Shown here: piece by piece, positions 57,067-64,000 of the stretch | How positions within the stretch are numbered: the stretch's first letter is position 1 | How the letters are laid out: each line of letters begins with the position of its first letter | DNA from: Vibrio cincinnatiensis | GTDB lineage: Bacteria; Pseudomonadota; Gammaproteobacteria; Enterobacterales; Vibrionaceae | Reading direction: 5' to 3' | NCBI RefSeq assembly: GCF_022113815.1 | Contig: NZ_SGOM01000007.1 | Span: 62,001-126,000 of the forward strand | Length of the DNA stretch: 64,000 nt | The notes under the pieces: model-generated | What the model saw: the letters and a program-made list of their open reading frames with translations, nothing else | Databases searched by the model: none | Told to the model about the DNA's origin: nothing | Made by a program: the position numbers and the translations under genes

Positions 57067-58482
57067 TTATGATAAAGAGAGAAAGGCTTTCATTTGGTTT
57101 AAAACTTGCTCGGCTGTCGCCTTGTCTTCCATTTCAGCAAAAATTCTCAATAGCGGCTCGGTACCTGAGAAGCGGGCGATCACCCAACCGCCATTTTTAA
57201 AGTATACTTTTGCACCATCGGCGTAGCTGACCTTTTCTATCTCATACGCAAAATCAGGGAGCTGTTTATCCACATAGATTTTGTGATGAAGGGCCTCTTT
57301 TTCAGCAGCTTTAAAAGTGCAGTCACCTTCTGCGGTATAGGCATACCCGTAACGTTGGTAAATTTCATCCAGCAATTCTGAGAGTTTTTTACCTGTCACA
57401 CTGAGCATTTCCACCAATAAACTTGAGGCAAAGACGCCATCTTTCCCTTTGATATGGCCTCGGATGGTTAAGCCTCCTGAGCTTTCTCCACCAATCAAAG
57501 AATCATCGGCTTCCATCTGTGAAGAAATATGTTTAAAGCCAACGGGAACCTCAAAGCATTGTTCACCATGGTCGGCGGCAATTTTATCCAGCAGGTGGGT
57601 GGTTGCAATATTGCGCACCACTGAACCTTTCCAGCCTTTATACTCTAATAAATAATAATAGAGCAGGATCAGTACTTCATTTGGGTGAATAAAATGGCCT
57701 TTCTCATCAATGATCCCTAGCCTATCGGCATCACCATCGGTGCCGATCCCAATATCGTAGCCTTCATTTTTGACCAGATGTTGTAAGCGATAAAGGGTGG
57801 CAGCACTGGGTGAAGGCATGAGTCCACCAAAATCAGGGTTTTTACCATCATTGATCACATCAACATCGCAACGCCCATTGATCAAAACCGTTTGTAGCGC
57901 ATTTTTCGCAACGCCAAACATAGGATCGATCAATACGCGCAAATTTGCTTTTTTGATCGCTTCAATATCAATGGCATTAATGATTGAATCGACAAATTCG
58001 TTCATGGGGTTAATGATCATGACTTGTTGCTGGCTAACCGCATATTCGAAGTCTATAGAACGAACATCGTTACTACTTAAGGTTGATATTTGCTGTTCAA
58101 TTTTTTGTGTGATGATCTCATCGGCATCTCGCCCGCCGCGAATAAAGACTTTAATACCATTGTAATCAGCAGGGTTATGTGAAGCGGTAATGCAGGCCGA
58201 ATAAGCACAATCCATCTCTTTTGCTTTGAACATAACCACGGGTGTGGGGACAAATTTATTAATAAAACTGACGACAATACCGTTTCCGGCTAACACTTCT
58301 GCAAACCAGCGCCCTGCTTTGTCGGACAGAAAACGACGGTCATAGCCAATCACAAATCCCGACTGAGCAACTTGCTCTGCGTTGATAATATTGGCCAGTG
58401 CTTGAGCAACCAAACGAACGTTGTCTTTAGTGAATTCTTCACCAATAAAGGCTCGCCAGCCACCGGTACCAAATTGAATCAT
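57067..58482 (-). CDS. Alpha-D-phosphohexomutase (phosphoglucomutase / phosphoacetylglucosamine-type), chitin operon
   Basis: Moves phosphate between C1 and C6 of hexose phosphates. The 471-aa enzyme has the catalytic phosphoserine in TASHNPADYNG near residues 97-107, the metal site DGDADR near 239, the sugar loop GEESGGL near 320 and the phosphate loop RFSGTEPLLRIF near the end. As the last gene after the GH94 phosphorylase it most likely converts GlcNAc-1-phosphate to GlcNAc-6-phosphate for catabolism; that substrate is inferred from context. It corresponds to VC0611 as I remember the V. cholerae locus. Confidence 0.9.
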   Translation of the reverse strand: MIQFGTGGWRAFIGEEFTKDNVRLVAQALANIINAEQVAQSGFVIGYDRRFLSDKAGRWFAEVLAGNGIVVSFINKFVPTPVVMFKAKEMDCAYSACITASHNPADYNGIKVFIRGGRDADEIITQKIEQQISTLSSNDVRSIDFEYAVSQQQVMIINPMNEFVDSIINAIDIEAIKKANLRVLIDPMFGVAKNALQTVLINGRCDVDVINDGKNPDFGGLMPSPSAATLYRLQHLVKNEGYDIGIGTDGDADRLGIIDEKGHFIHPNEVLILLYYYLLEYKGWKGSVVRNIATTHLLDKIAADHGEQCFEVPVGFKHISSQMEADDSLIGGESSGGLTIRGHIKGKDGVFASSLLVEMLSVTGKKLSELLDEIYQRYGYAYTAEGDCTFKAAEKEALHHKIYVDKQLPDFAYEIEKVSYADGAKVYFKNGGWVIARFSGTEPLLRIFAEMEDKATAEQVLNQMKAFLSLS

Positions 58483-58529
58483 TTGTTGTACTCCTTGTAT
58501 GGGCGCAGCATTACTACGCCCAGAATTGT

Positions 58530-60932
58530 TTAACCCATAATGGCTGTAACGTGGTTGATACTGCCTGCTGGTTGCGTGGGGATGTCATCGACTACCTGAT
58601 CATTGAGGATGAGTGTTTTCACACCCTTACTGACTTTTTGTGGGTTTTCCACCTTGATCAGATAAGTCGCTCCACGCCATTGGCGCGTGATTTCAAATCC
58701 TGGCCATGAAGTTGGAATACAAGGATCAATGGTTAATGTATCAAAGCCACAGCGCACACCGAGTAAGTAGTTGGTGGTCGCATAGTAAGCCCAACCAGAT
58801 GTTCCGGTTAACCAAGGGTGGTTGGCTCTGCCATGATCTTGATGATCGCGTCCCATAATAAATTGCACATAGGAATAAGGTTCTGCGACTCGAGTTTCTA
58901 TTATGTCATTTTGGTTATAAGGGTTGAGAGCATCATAAAACTCCATCGCTCGATCTCCTCGGCCAAGTTTGGCCTCTGCAACCCATGCCCATGGGTTAGG
59001 ATGCGAGAAGATCGCGCCATTTTCTTTCACGCCTTGATAGACACGGGTAACAAAACCGATGTCATCATTGGGAGTAGCAAAGGAAGGAGCATTGAGGTGT
59101 AAGCCGTATTTTGAGAAGAGATATTGATAAACGGCATCCATCGCTTTTTGACCACGCTCTGTGGAAACCGCGCCAGATAATACGGCGAGGGTGTTGGATT
59201 CTAAATGCACTTTTCCTTCTTGCTGTTCGAAAGTGCCAATTTTATCCCCATCTTTGGTTAAACCACGGATATACCATTCCCCTTGTTCATCCCATAAATG
59301 AGTTTCACAGGCTTGGCGTACCTTATCTGCCATTGCTTGGTATTTTTCTATGGCTACGTTATCGCCTCGATAGTTTGCGAGTTCTAAAAATGCTTCTAAT
59401 GCCCAGTAGTGTAAGAAAGAAACCATCGCAGATTCACCACCGCCTAGGTTCAAGCAGTCATTCCAGTCAGCACGTAAACCTTTACAAATCCCCGTTTGAC
59501 CCACATATTCAGCCGAGAAATCCAGGGCGGCCATCATGTGTTGATACACACTGGCTTCCCCACCATCCGCGTAAGGAATGACGAGGTCAATAAAATCCAG
59601 TTCTCCGGTTTCTTTAACATAGTTAATAATGGTAGGAACGATCCATAAGTGATCGTCTGAACATGTGTCTTTAATACCGTGAATTTTATCTTCGTCAGAA
59701 GGAGTAGGAACTACCGTCGGTGACTTGGAGGGTTTGACATCTGCTTTTTCTGGATCAAACCAATCAGGATCAAACAGGTGCAGACCGTAACCGGCTTTGA
59801 CTTGCCCACGTAACAGATCCACCAGACGTTTGCGAGTCATCATCGGGTTAGTGTGAGGCACGGAAATCGCATCTTGCGCTGTATCTCGGTAGCCAAGTCC
59901 AGTACGTCCTCCTACCTCAATAAAGGAGGCAAAACGAGACCAAACCACGCAAGTTTCTGCTTGATAAAGCGTCCACGTGTTGATCATGGCATCTAACCCT
60001 TCATTCGGCGATTTCACTTGGAATTTAGCGCAACGTTCATCCCAGTGAGCTTTGATACCAGCAAAGGCGTTATCCACTTGATTTAAGTCTTGATATTTTT
60101 TACGCAGTTTTTCGCCATTACCTTTACCGACGCCAAGAATCACGGCAAAACGGACTGTCTCTCCCGGTTGTAGAACAAATTGCTTATGCAAGGCGCCACA
60201 ATGGTTGTAACAGGTTTGTGCGCTATTAGAGCAATGGCCTTGTTCAAGCGCAATTGGGTTTGCTTCATCTCGATACATACCAAGGAAAGCATCACGTTGA
60301 CCATCATAACTATCCGGATCAAAGGTCGCCGTTAAATAGTAAAAACCTAAGAAGTCATCGGTGTTGTAGTAGAGATCGTACTCAATCACACCATCGGCAT
60401 ACTCAGTTCCTGCTGAATACAGTGACATTTGATGGTTTTGGTTATCAGACACAATATGGCTAAAAGAGAACTCTACATAGTTGAAAGCACTGATCGTTCG
60501 CACTTGATCGGAAGTGTTTTCGATCACTACATCCCAAAGTTCGGCATCTTCCCCTTTTGGTACAAATAAGGTTTTGCTGGCAGTGATGCCGTTGTATTCA
60601 CATTGAAACTTAGAATAAGACAGGCCATGGCGAACTTCATATTTTGCTTGGTCTAGGCTTTTGGCGACCGGTTGCCATGAGATTGACCAGTAATCTCCGG
60701 TTTGATCATCGCGTAAATAGACATAATGACCAGGGCGATCTTGCGTAAAGTTTGGACGAAACTTGGTAATGCGGTTGTATTCAGGAGAGTGGTAAAAAGA
60801 GTAACCTCCAGCATTATGAGAGATCACACTGCAAAATTTTTCCGTCCCTAAATAGTTAGTCCAAGGGGCGGGCACATCAGGGCGAGTGATGACATATTCA
60901 CGATGTTCATTATCGAAATAGCCGTATTTCAT
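58530..60932 (-). CDS. chbP: GH94 N,N'-diacetylchitobiose phosphorylase
   Basis: Cytosolic inverting phosphorylase that cleaves chitobiose with phosphate to GlcNAc-1-phosphate and GlcNAc. The 800-aa length matches the characterised Vibrio enzyme (about 801). The N-terminal GH94 domain opens with MKYGYFDNEHREYVITRPD; the catalytic barrel carries RTGLGYRDTAQD near residues 343-354 and the general acid Asp in RADWNDCLNLGG near 490. Many databases call such genes cellobiose phosphorylase; GlcNAc specificity is inferred from the neighbouring GH20 and GlcNAc kinase genes. It sits between GH20 and the phosphohexomutase. Confidence 0.92.
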   Translation of the reverse strand: MKYGYFDNEHREYVITRPDVPAPWTNYLGTEKFCSVISHNAGGYSFYHSPEYNRITKFRPNFTQDRPGHYVYLRDDQTGDYWSISWQPVAKSLDQAKYEVRHGLSYSKFQCEYNGITASKTLFVPKGEDAELWDVVIENTSDQVRTISAFNYVEFSFSHIVSDNQNHQMSLYSAGTEYADGVIEYDLYYNTDDFLGFYYLTATFDPDSYDGQRDAFLGMYRDEANPIALEQGHCSNSAQTCYNHCGALHKQFVLQPGETVRFAVILGVGKGNGEKLRKKYQDLNQVDNAFAGIKAHWDERCAKFQVKSPNEGLDAMINTWTLYQAETCVVWSRFASFIEVGGRTGLGYRDTAQDAISVPHTNPMMTRKRLVDLLRGQVKAGYGLHLFDPDWFDPEKADVKPSKSPTVVPTPSDEDKIHGIKDTCSDDHLWIVPTIINYVKETGELDFIDLVIPYADGGEASVYQHMMAALDFSAEYVGQTGICKGLRADWNDCLNLGGGESAMVSFLHYWALEAFLELANYRGDNVAIEKYQAMADKVRQACETHLWDEQGEWYIRGLTKDGDKIGTFEQQEGKVHLESNTLAVLSGAVSTERGQKAMDAVYQYLFSKYGLHLNAPSFATPNDDIGFVTRVYQGVKENGAIFSHPNPWAWVAEAKLGRGDRAMEFYDALNPYNQNDIIETRVAEPYSYVQFIMGRDHQDHGRANHPWLTGTSGWAYYATTNYLLGVRCGFDTLTIDPCIPTSWPGFEITRQWRGATYLIKVENPQKVSKGVKTLILNDQVVDDIPTQPAGSINHVTAIMG

Positions 60933-60951
60933 GGTAATTTCCTTTTAAAAC

Positions 60952-60970
60952 AGCGATACGGGGTATCGCT
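60952..60970. repeat. Hairpin in the GH20-chbP spacer
   Basis: AGCGATAC, loop GGG, GTATCGCT is a perfect 8-bp stem 19 bp before the chbP start (minus strand). A second, weaker stem (GAGAG with CTCTC, about 60991-61009) precedes it. No U tract, so RNA processing or stabilisation is more likely than termination. Confidence 0.5.
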
Positions 60971-61018
60971 CATATCGATGCTAGAGAAAACGTGAGAGGC
61001 GGTGCTCTCGGTTTAGTT

Positions 61019-62935
61019 TTATGCTTTCCACGGTGCTCGGTAATGAATATCTTGCTTGTCCAAGAAAGGTAAATGTCCTTTAAGGCGAGCAAGATAATTG
61101 AGCCAGTGGCGTTGCGGTTTTTCCGTCCACCCAGCTTCCGCTAAGGCGGTGAGGCGAGGGTAGATCATGTAGTCCATACGTGATGTGTGATTGACTCGTT
61201 CACTCCATAAGGCACACTGAATGCCTAAAATGCGTTTTCGTAAAGGGTCGCCGTCAGCTAACTCGGCCAACGGTTCATAACGGTAAGCTCGTTCGAGGGG
61301 GATAACACCAGCCCAATCAGTGCCGGGTTCTTCGGGAGCATAATCTTGCACAATATCGAGATAGGTGAATTGACCAGGTTGTAAAATGACATCAAACCCT
61401 TGTTTAGCACACAGCAAAGCGGCTTGCTCGGAAAGCCAAGAATAGATAACCGTATCTTTACTGACTTTATTGCCGTGTTGAGCTTCTTCCCAGCCCACCA
61501 TCCGTTTGCCTAGCGACTTGAGTTTTTTTTCGGCGTAGCGCAGTAGATGGCCTTGTAATTCTTTTGCATCCTGATAGCCATGTTCTGCCATTAAGGCCTG
61601 ACATTTTGGGCTACCGCTCCAAACACCATGGGGTACTTCATCGGCTCCGATATGAATAAAATGGCTTGGAAAAAGGGCTGCAACTTCTTCTAGTACTAAA
61701 TCAATAAATCGATAAGTCCCCGATAGTGCCGGAGAGAGAACATTATCGGTGTAGTACTGGATGCTACGATAAGTGGAGCTATCTTCTGGATCGATGAGCC
61801 AATTGGGTAACGATTTAACGGCTGCACGGCTATGACCGGGTATGTCAATTTCAGGGATAATGGTAATGCCACGTTTTTCAGCATATTCAATAACGTGTTT
61901 TATCTCCTGCTGAGTATAAAAACCACCATGCACTTCTGTTAGTTTGCTGTACTGGGGTTCGAGAGGCAGATCCATTCCGCGCCATGCGCCAATATCGGTC
62001 AGTTGTGGGAGAGATTTAATCTCAATTCGCCATCCTTCATCATCGGTTAGATGCCAGTGAAAGGTATTAAACTTATAGTGGGCTAATTGGTTTATGAGCC
62101 GCTTTACTTCCTCAATACTATAAAAATGGCGAGCACAATCGAGCATCATTCCTCGGTATGAGAAGCGGGGATGATCCTCGATACTGACTTGCGGAAAAGT
62201 TAACCCTTGTTGATCGGAATTAGCGAGTTGTAACAAGCTGGCACTGGCGTGAATAAACCCTTGCTGGCTACTGGCATCGACTCGAATGCTCTCTTGGTTA
62301 ATGTTGAGATGGTAGCAACCTTCATTAAGAATAGGGTTTAACCGATAGGTAATACCGATCGCCTTGTCGCCCATCAACGTAAAATGGTGTAAGTGCTTGA
62401 GTTCTTCCGCTAACCAACAAGCGGCAGCGTCTGCCTGAGGGGTTTGTATATCCATCGAATGCTCAGGCGTGAGCTGGAATACTCCTTGATGTTGCTTTAT
62501 CTGATTTGGGTATGGGATTAAACATAATTTAGCGGCTTCTACTGGTGGGAGTTCACTGCGCTCTCGGTAGGGGGAGGCCAGAGCAATAGGGGTAACGATG
62601 ACGGAGTGGCGAGTAACAGGATGCGCTCCATTTAGTTGGATAAAGGCTTCTTTAAGGCCATCACTGTAAAAATGGAAAGGCGCTGTTTTTACACTGAATT
62701 CGCAGTAAAAATGCCGATTGGCAGCCAGTATTTCTTGCGCTGGAATGAGGGAACAAAAACTACCAACTTGCTGTAATTGACCCTGAGTTACTGTATCAAC
62801 TTCAATGTAACGCTCAATCGAAAAATGCAAGCTCCAATCATGTAGATCTTGATCACTTAGGTTATGTAATGTTAGACCAAAACGGCAATGAGAAGGCTGT
62901 TCTGAGAGTACCGCTAAGTCTATTCGATAGTTCAT
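61019..62935 (-). CDS. GH20 beta-N-acetylhexosaminidase, chitin operon
   Basis: Removes GlcNAc from the non-reducing end of chito-oligosaccharides by substrate-assisted catalysis. The 638-aa protein has an N-terminal carbohydrate-binding-like domain (about 1-120), a GH20b domain, then the catalytic barrel with HLTDDEGWRIE near residue 296, and the Asp-Glu pair in HIGADEVPHGVW near 425-436. No signal peptide is seen, so it is cytosolic and acts on imported oligomers. Matches VC0613 in position. The next gene upstream, gspK, ends 3 bp before its ATG. Confidence 0.93.
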   Translation of the reverse strand: MNYRIDLAVLSEQPSHCRFGLTLHNLSDQDLHDWSLHFSIERYIEVDTVTQGQLQQVGSFCSLIPAQEILAANRHFYCEFSVKTAPFHFYSDGLKEAFIQLNGAHPVTRHSVIVTPIALASPYRERSELPPVEAAKLCLIPYPNQIKQHQGVFQLTPEHSMDIQTPQADAAACWLAEELKHLHHFTLMGDKAIGITYRLNPILNEGCYHLNINQESIRVDASSQQGFIHASASLLQLANSDQQGLTFPQVSIEDHPRFSYRGMMLDCARHFYSIEEVKRLINQLAHYKFNTFHWHLTDDEGWRIEIKSLPQLTDIGAWRGMDLPLEPQYSKLTEVHGGFYTQQEIKHVIEYAEKRGITIIPEIDIPGHSRAAVKSLPNWLIDPEDSSTYRSIQYYTDNVLSPALSGTYRFIDLVLEEVAALFPSHFIHIGADEVPHGVWSGSPKCQALMAEHGYQDAKELQGHLLRYAEKKLKSLGKRMVGWEEAQHGNKVSKDTVIYSWLSEQAALLCAKQGFDVILQPGQFTYLDIVQDYAPEEPGTDWAGVIPLERAYRYEPLAELADGDPLRKRILGIQCALWSERVNHTSRMDYMIYPRLTALAEAGWTEKPQRHWLNYLARLKGHLPFLDKQDIHYRAPWKA

Positions 62936-62938
62936 ATC

Positions 62939-63820
62939 CTATCCTTTATACAAGTTGTGTTCAGGTTTGCCAGCAAACATTAATGCGCCTTCAATCGCAT
63001 CAAATTGGGCTGGGACAATCCATTGTTGAACGGGGGGAGAGAGCCAATCGACGATGCGTTCAGCAATGCTGCCCATTAAACAAAACTGTGTGGCCCCTTT
63101 GGCTCGAAGCGCAAAGATAAACATTTCCATATCACGAGCCGTTTTTTTGAGAAGCTCAATGGCGAGTGAATCACCTTGCTCTGCAAATAAAAAAACTTGT
63201 GGGCAGAATTGGCCATAATCTCGGGGAAGTGCGTTTTTAGACCAAGAAACAACGCGATCGATATCATCAGAAAAATGAGCGAAGATGGCGTCACTCAGCG
63301 CCGTTGCCGGGCGAATGCCATCATAAATTAAGACTAATTGTTGAATAAGATGTAGCCCCATTGCGGCTCCGCTCCCTTGATCGGAAATAGGGAACTCCCT
63401 TCCGCCCACAACATGTTGTTGACCTTGGTGAATGAATAAGCCACAAGATCCGGTGCCTGCGATCATAATTGCACCCTCTTCACCGTTATGGGCACCTAAA
63501 CAAGCCCCGTAGGCATCGGTATTGAGAGTTATAGAGGCGAATGGATGAGGCTGCTGCATAAATTTAATCCAGCTTGTTTGATGTTCAGCACCAGCAAGTG
63601 CTAACCCAAGATGCATGTGAGAAAAGTGTTGCTTATTTAATCCACCTTGTTGAGCTGCTTGGTTAATGGCCGCGATGATCGACTGCATTGATGATTCAAC
63701 GCCGAGCAAGATATTGGCACTTCCACTCTTTCCTTCACCGATGAGTGTTCCGTTTTGGTCTCGAATTCTGGCTCGACATGAAGTTCCTCCCCCATCGATG
63801 CCTACATAGTAAATCATCAT
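62939..63820 (-). CDS. gspK: N-acetylglucosamine / glucosamine kinase (BadF/BadG family)
   Basis: ATP-dependent kinase for amino sugars freed from chitin oligomers; VC0614-type proteins were described as glucosamine-specific kinase GspK. The 293-aa product starts at ATG 63820 (or 63817), in the ATGA overlap with the upstream GH9 gene; the longer frame to 63901 lies inside that gene and is rejected. The N-terminal phosphate-1 motif GIDGGGTSCRARI, the adenosine-region GTGSCGLF near residue 117 and SDQGSGAAMG near 145 are those of the N-acetylglucosamine kinase family. Confidence 0.92.
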   Translation of the reverse strand: MMIYYVGIDGGGTSCRARIRDQNGTLIGEGKSGSANILLGVESSMQSIIAAINQAAQQGGLNKQHFSHMHLGLALAGAEHQTSWIKFMQQPHPFASITLNTDAYGACLGAHNGEEGAIMIAGTGSCGLFIHQGQQHVVGGREFPISDQGSGAAMGLHLIQQLVLIYDGIRPATALSDAIFAHFSDDIDRVVSWSKNALPRDYGQFCPQVFLFAEQGDSLAIELLKKTARDMEMFIFALRAKGATQFCLMGSIAERIVDWLSPPVQQWIVPAQFDAIEGALMFAGKPEHNLYKG

Positions 63821-64000
63821 TGACCGCTTCCTTGTTCGGGTAAAAAGTGGACAAATTGACAAGTGATCGCTAATAGATACCATGCCGCGTGAGGGAGCCA
63901 TTGTTCACCCCAGCGCCAGTTTTGCAGCATGTCTTCTTTTTGATCGACGGGGTTAAAGGCGATATCGGTTTCATCTTCAAAGCCAGCAGTGATGCCATTG
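63817..64000 (-). CDS. GH9-family glucosaminidase/endoglucanase-like protein, C-terminal fragment
   Basis: Reading the minus strand from 63999 gives 60 codons, NGITAGFEDETDIAFNP followed by a Trp-rich stretch (LQNWRWGEQWLPHAAWYLL), then TGA at 63817-63819. This matches the C-terminus of the large GH9 protein next to gspK in vibrios (VC0615), annotated as endoglucanase but acting on chitosan-type glucosaminides in characterised relatives. Most of the gene lies beyond the right edge. Its stop overlaps the gspK start (ATGA), so the operon is tightly coupled. Confidence 0.85.
   Translation of the reverse strand, partial: NGITAGFEDETDIAFNPVDQKEDMLQNWRWGEQWLPHAAWYLLAITCQFVHFLPEQGSGQ

Noticed and set aside
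59111..59581. 156-aa plus-strand open frame inside chbP
   Set aside because: Lies fully within a well-supported GH94 gene on the other strand, with no family features.
61019..64000. Cellulose degradation locus (cellobiose phosphorylase and endoglucanase names)
   Set aside because: GH20 hexosaminidase and a GlcNAc-type kinase in the same operon indicate chitin oligosaccharides; the cellulose names are generic family labels.

Overview
The window is chromosomal core DNA of a Vibrio (Gammaproteobacteria). Three things point there: the gene content (pilABCD competence pilus, a HapR/LuxR-type quorum-sensing regulator, a GH94/GH20/GH9 chitin-oligosaccharide operon), the gene order, and sequence features such as a three-lipoyl AceF. 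Several blocks follow the order I recall from V. cholerae (hldE|tolC to lpd; hpt to the VC0611-VC0615 chitin genes). The species is not assignable by eye. Base composition and codon use look even throughout. I see no insertion sequences, prophage genes, CRISPR arrays, tRNAs or rRNAs.

Layout. 1-10 kb: the 3' part of hldE (LPS heptose), tolC, the nudF-yqiB-cpdA-yqiA cluster (cAMP and ADP-ribose turnover), and parE-parC (topoisomerase IV). 9.8-17 kb, minus strand: yacG, zapD, coaE, the type IV pilus genes pilDCBA, and nadC. 17-22 kb: ampD, fldB, xerD-dsbC-recJ. 22-29 kb: pdhR-aceE-aceF and, after a hairpin, lpd (pyruvate dehydrogenase). Two perfect PdhR operators and an FNR-type site lie ahead of pdhR. 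29-38 kb: the HapR/LuxR gene facing hpt, can, the yadGH ABC exporter, the minus-strand pcnB-folK-panB-panC cluster, and gluQ. 38-51 kb: dksA, sfsA, a frame-broken UspE-like gene, hrpB-mrcB, a patatin-barrel (type Vd-like) protein, acnB and yacL. 51-57 kb: glnK-amtB behind a sigma-54 promoter with two NtrC-like sites, then fbpABC (ferric iron uptake) behind a Fur box. 57-64 kb, minus strand: the end of the chitin-oligosaccharide operon (GH9 glucosaminidase fragment, GlcNAc kinase, GH20 hexosaminidase, GH94 chitobiose phosphorylase, phosphohexomutase).

How it fits together. The chitin operon takes chito-oligosaccharides to GlcNAc, GlcNAc-1-P and hexose phosphates. PilABCD is the pilus known from Vibrio natural transformation, which chitin induces and HapR licenses at high cell density, so three arms of that programme lie within 64 kb. 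Other genes are nutrient-sensing modules with readable control DNA: pyruvate (PdhR), oxygen (FNR-like site), nitrogen (NtrC/sigma-54) and iron (Fur).

I found no convincing undescribed system. The points most worth checking are the one-base frame break in the UspE-like gene at a G run, the regulatory DNA of glnK-amtB, pdhR and fbpA, the Qrr-target-like leader of hapR, a Fur-like site between tolC and nudF, and tandem hairpins between acnB and yacL.
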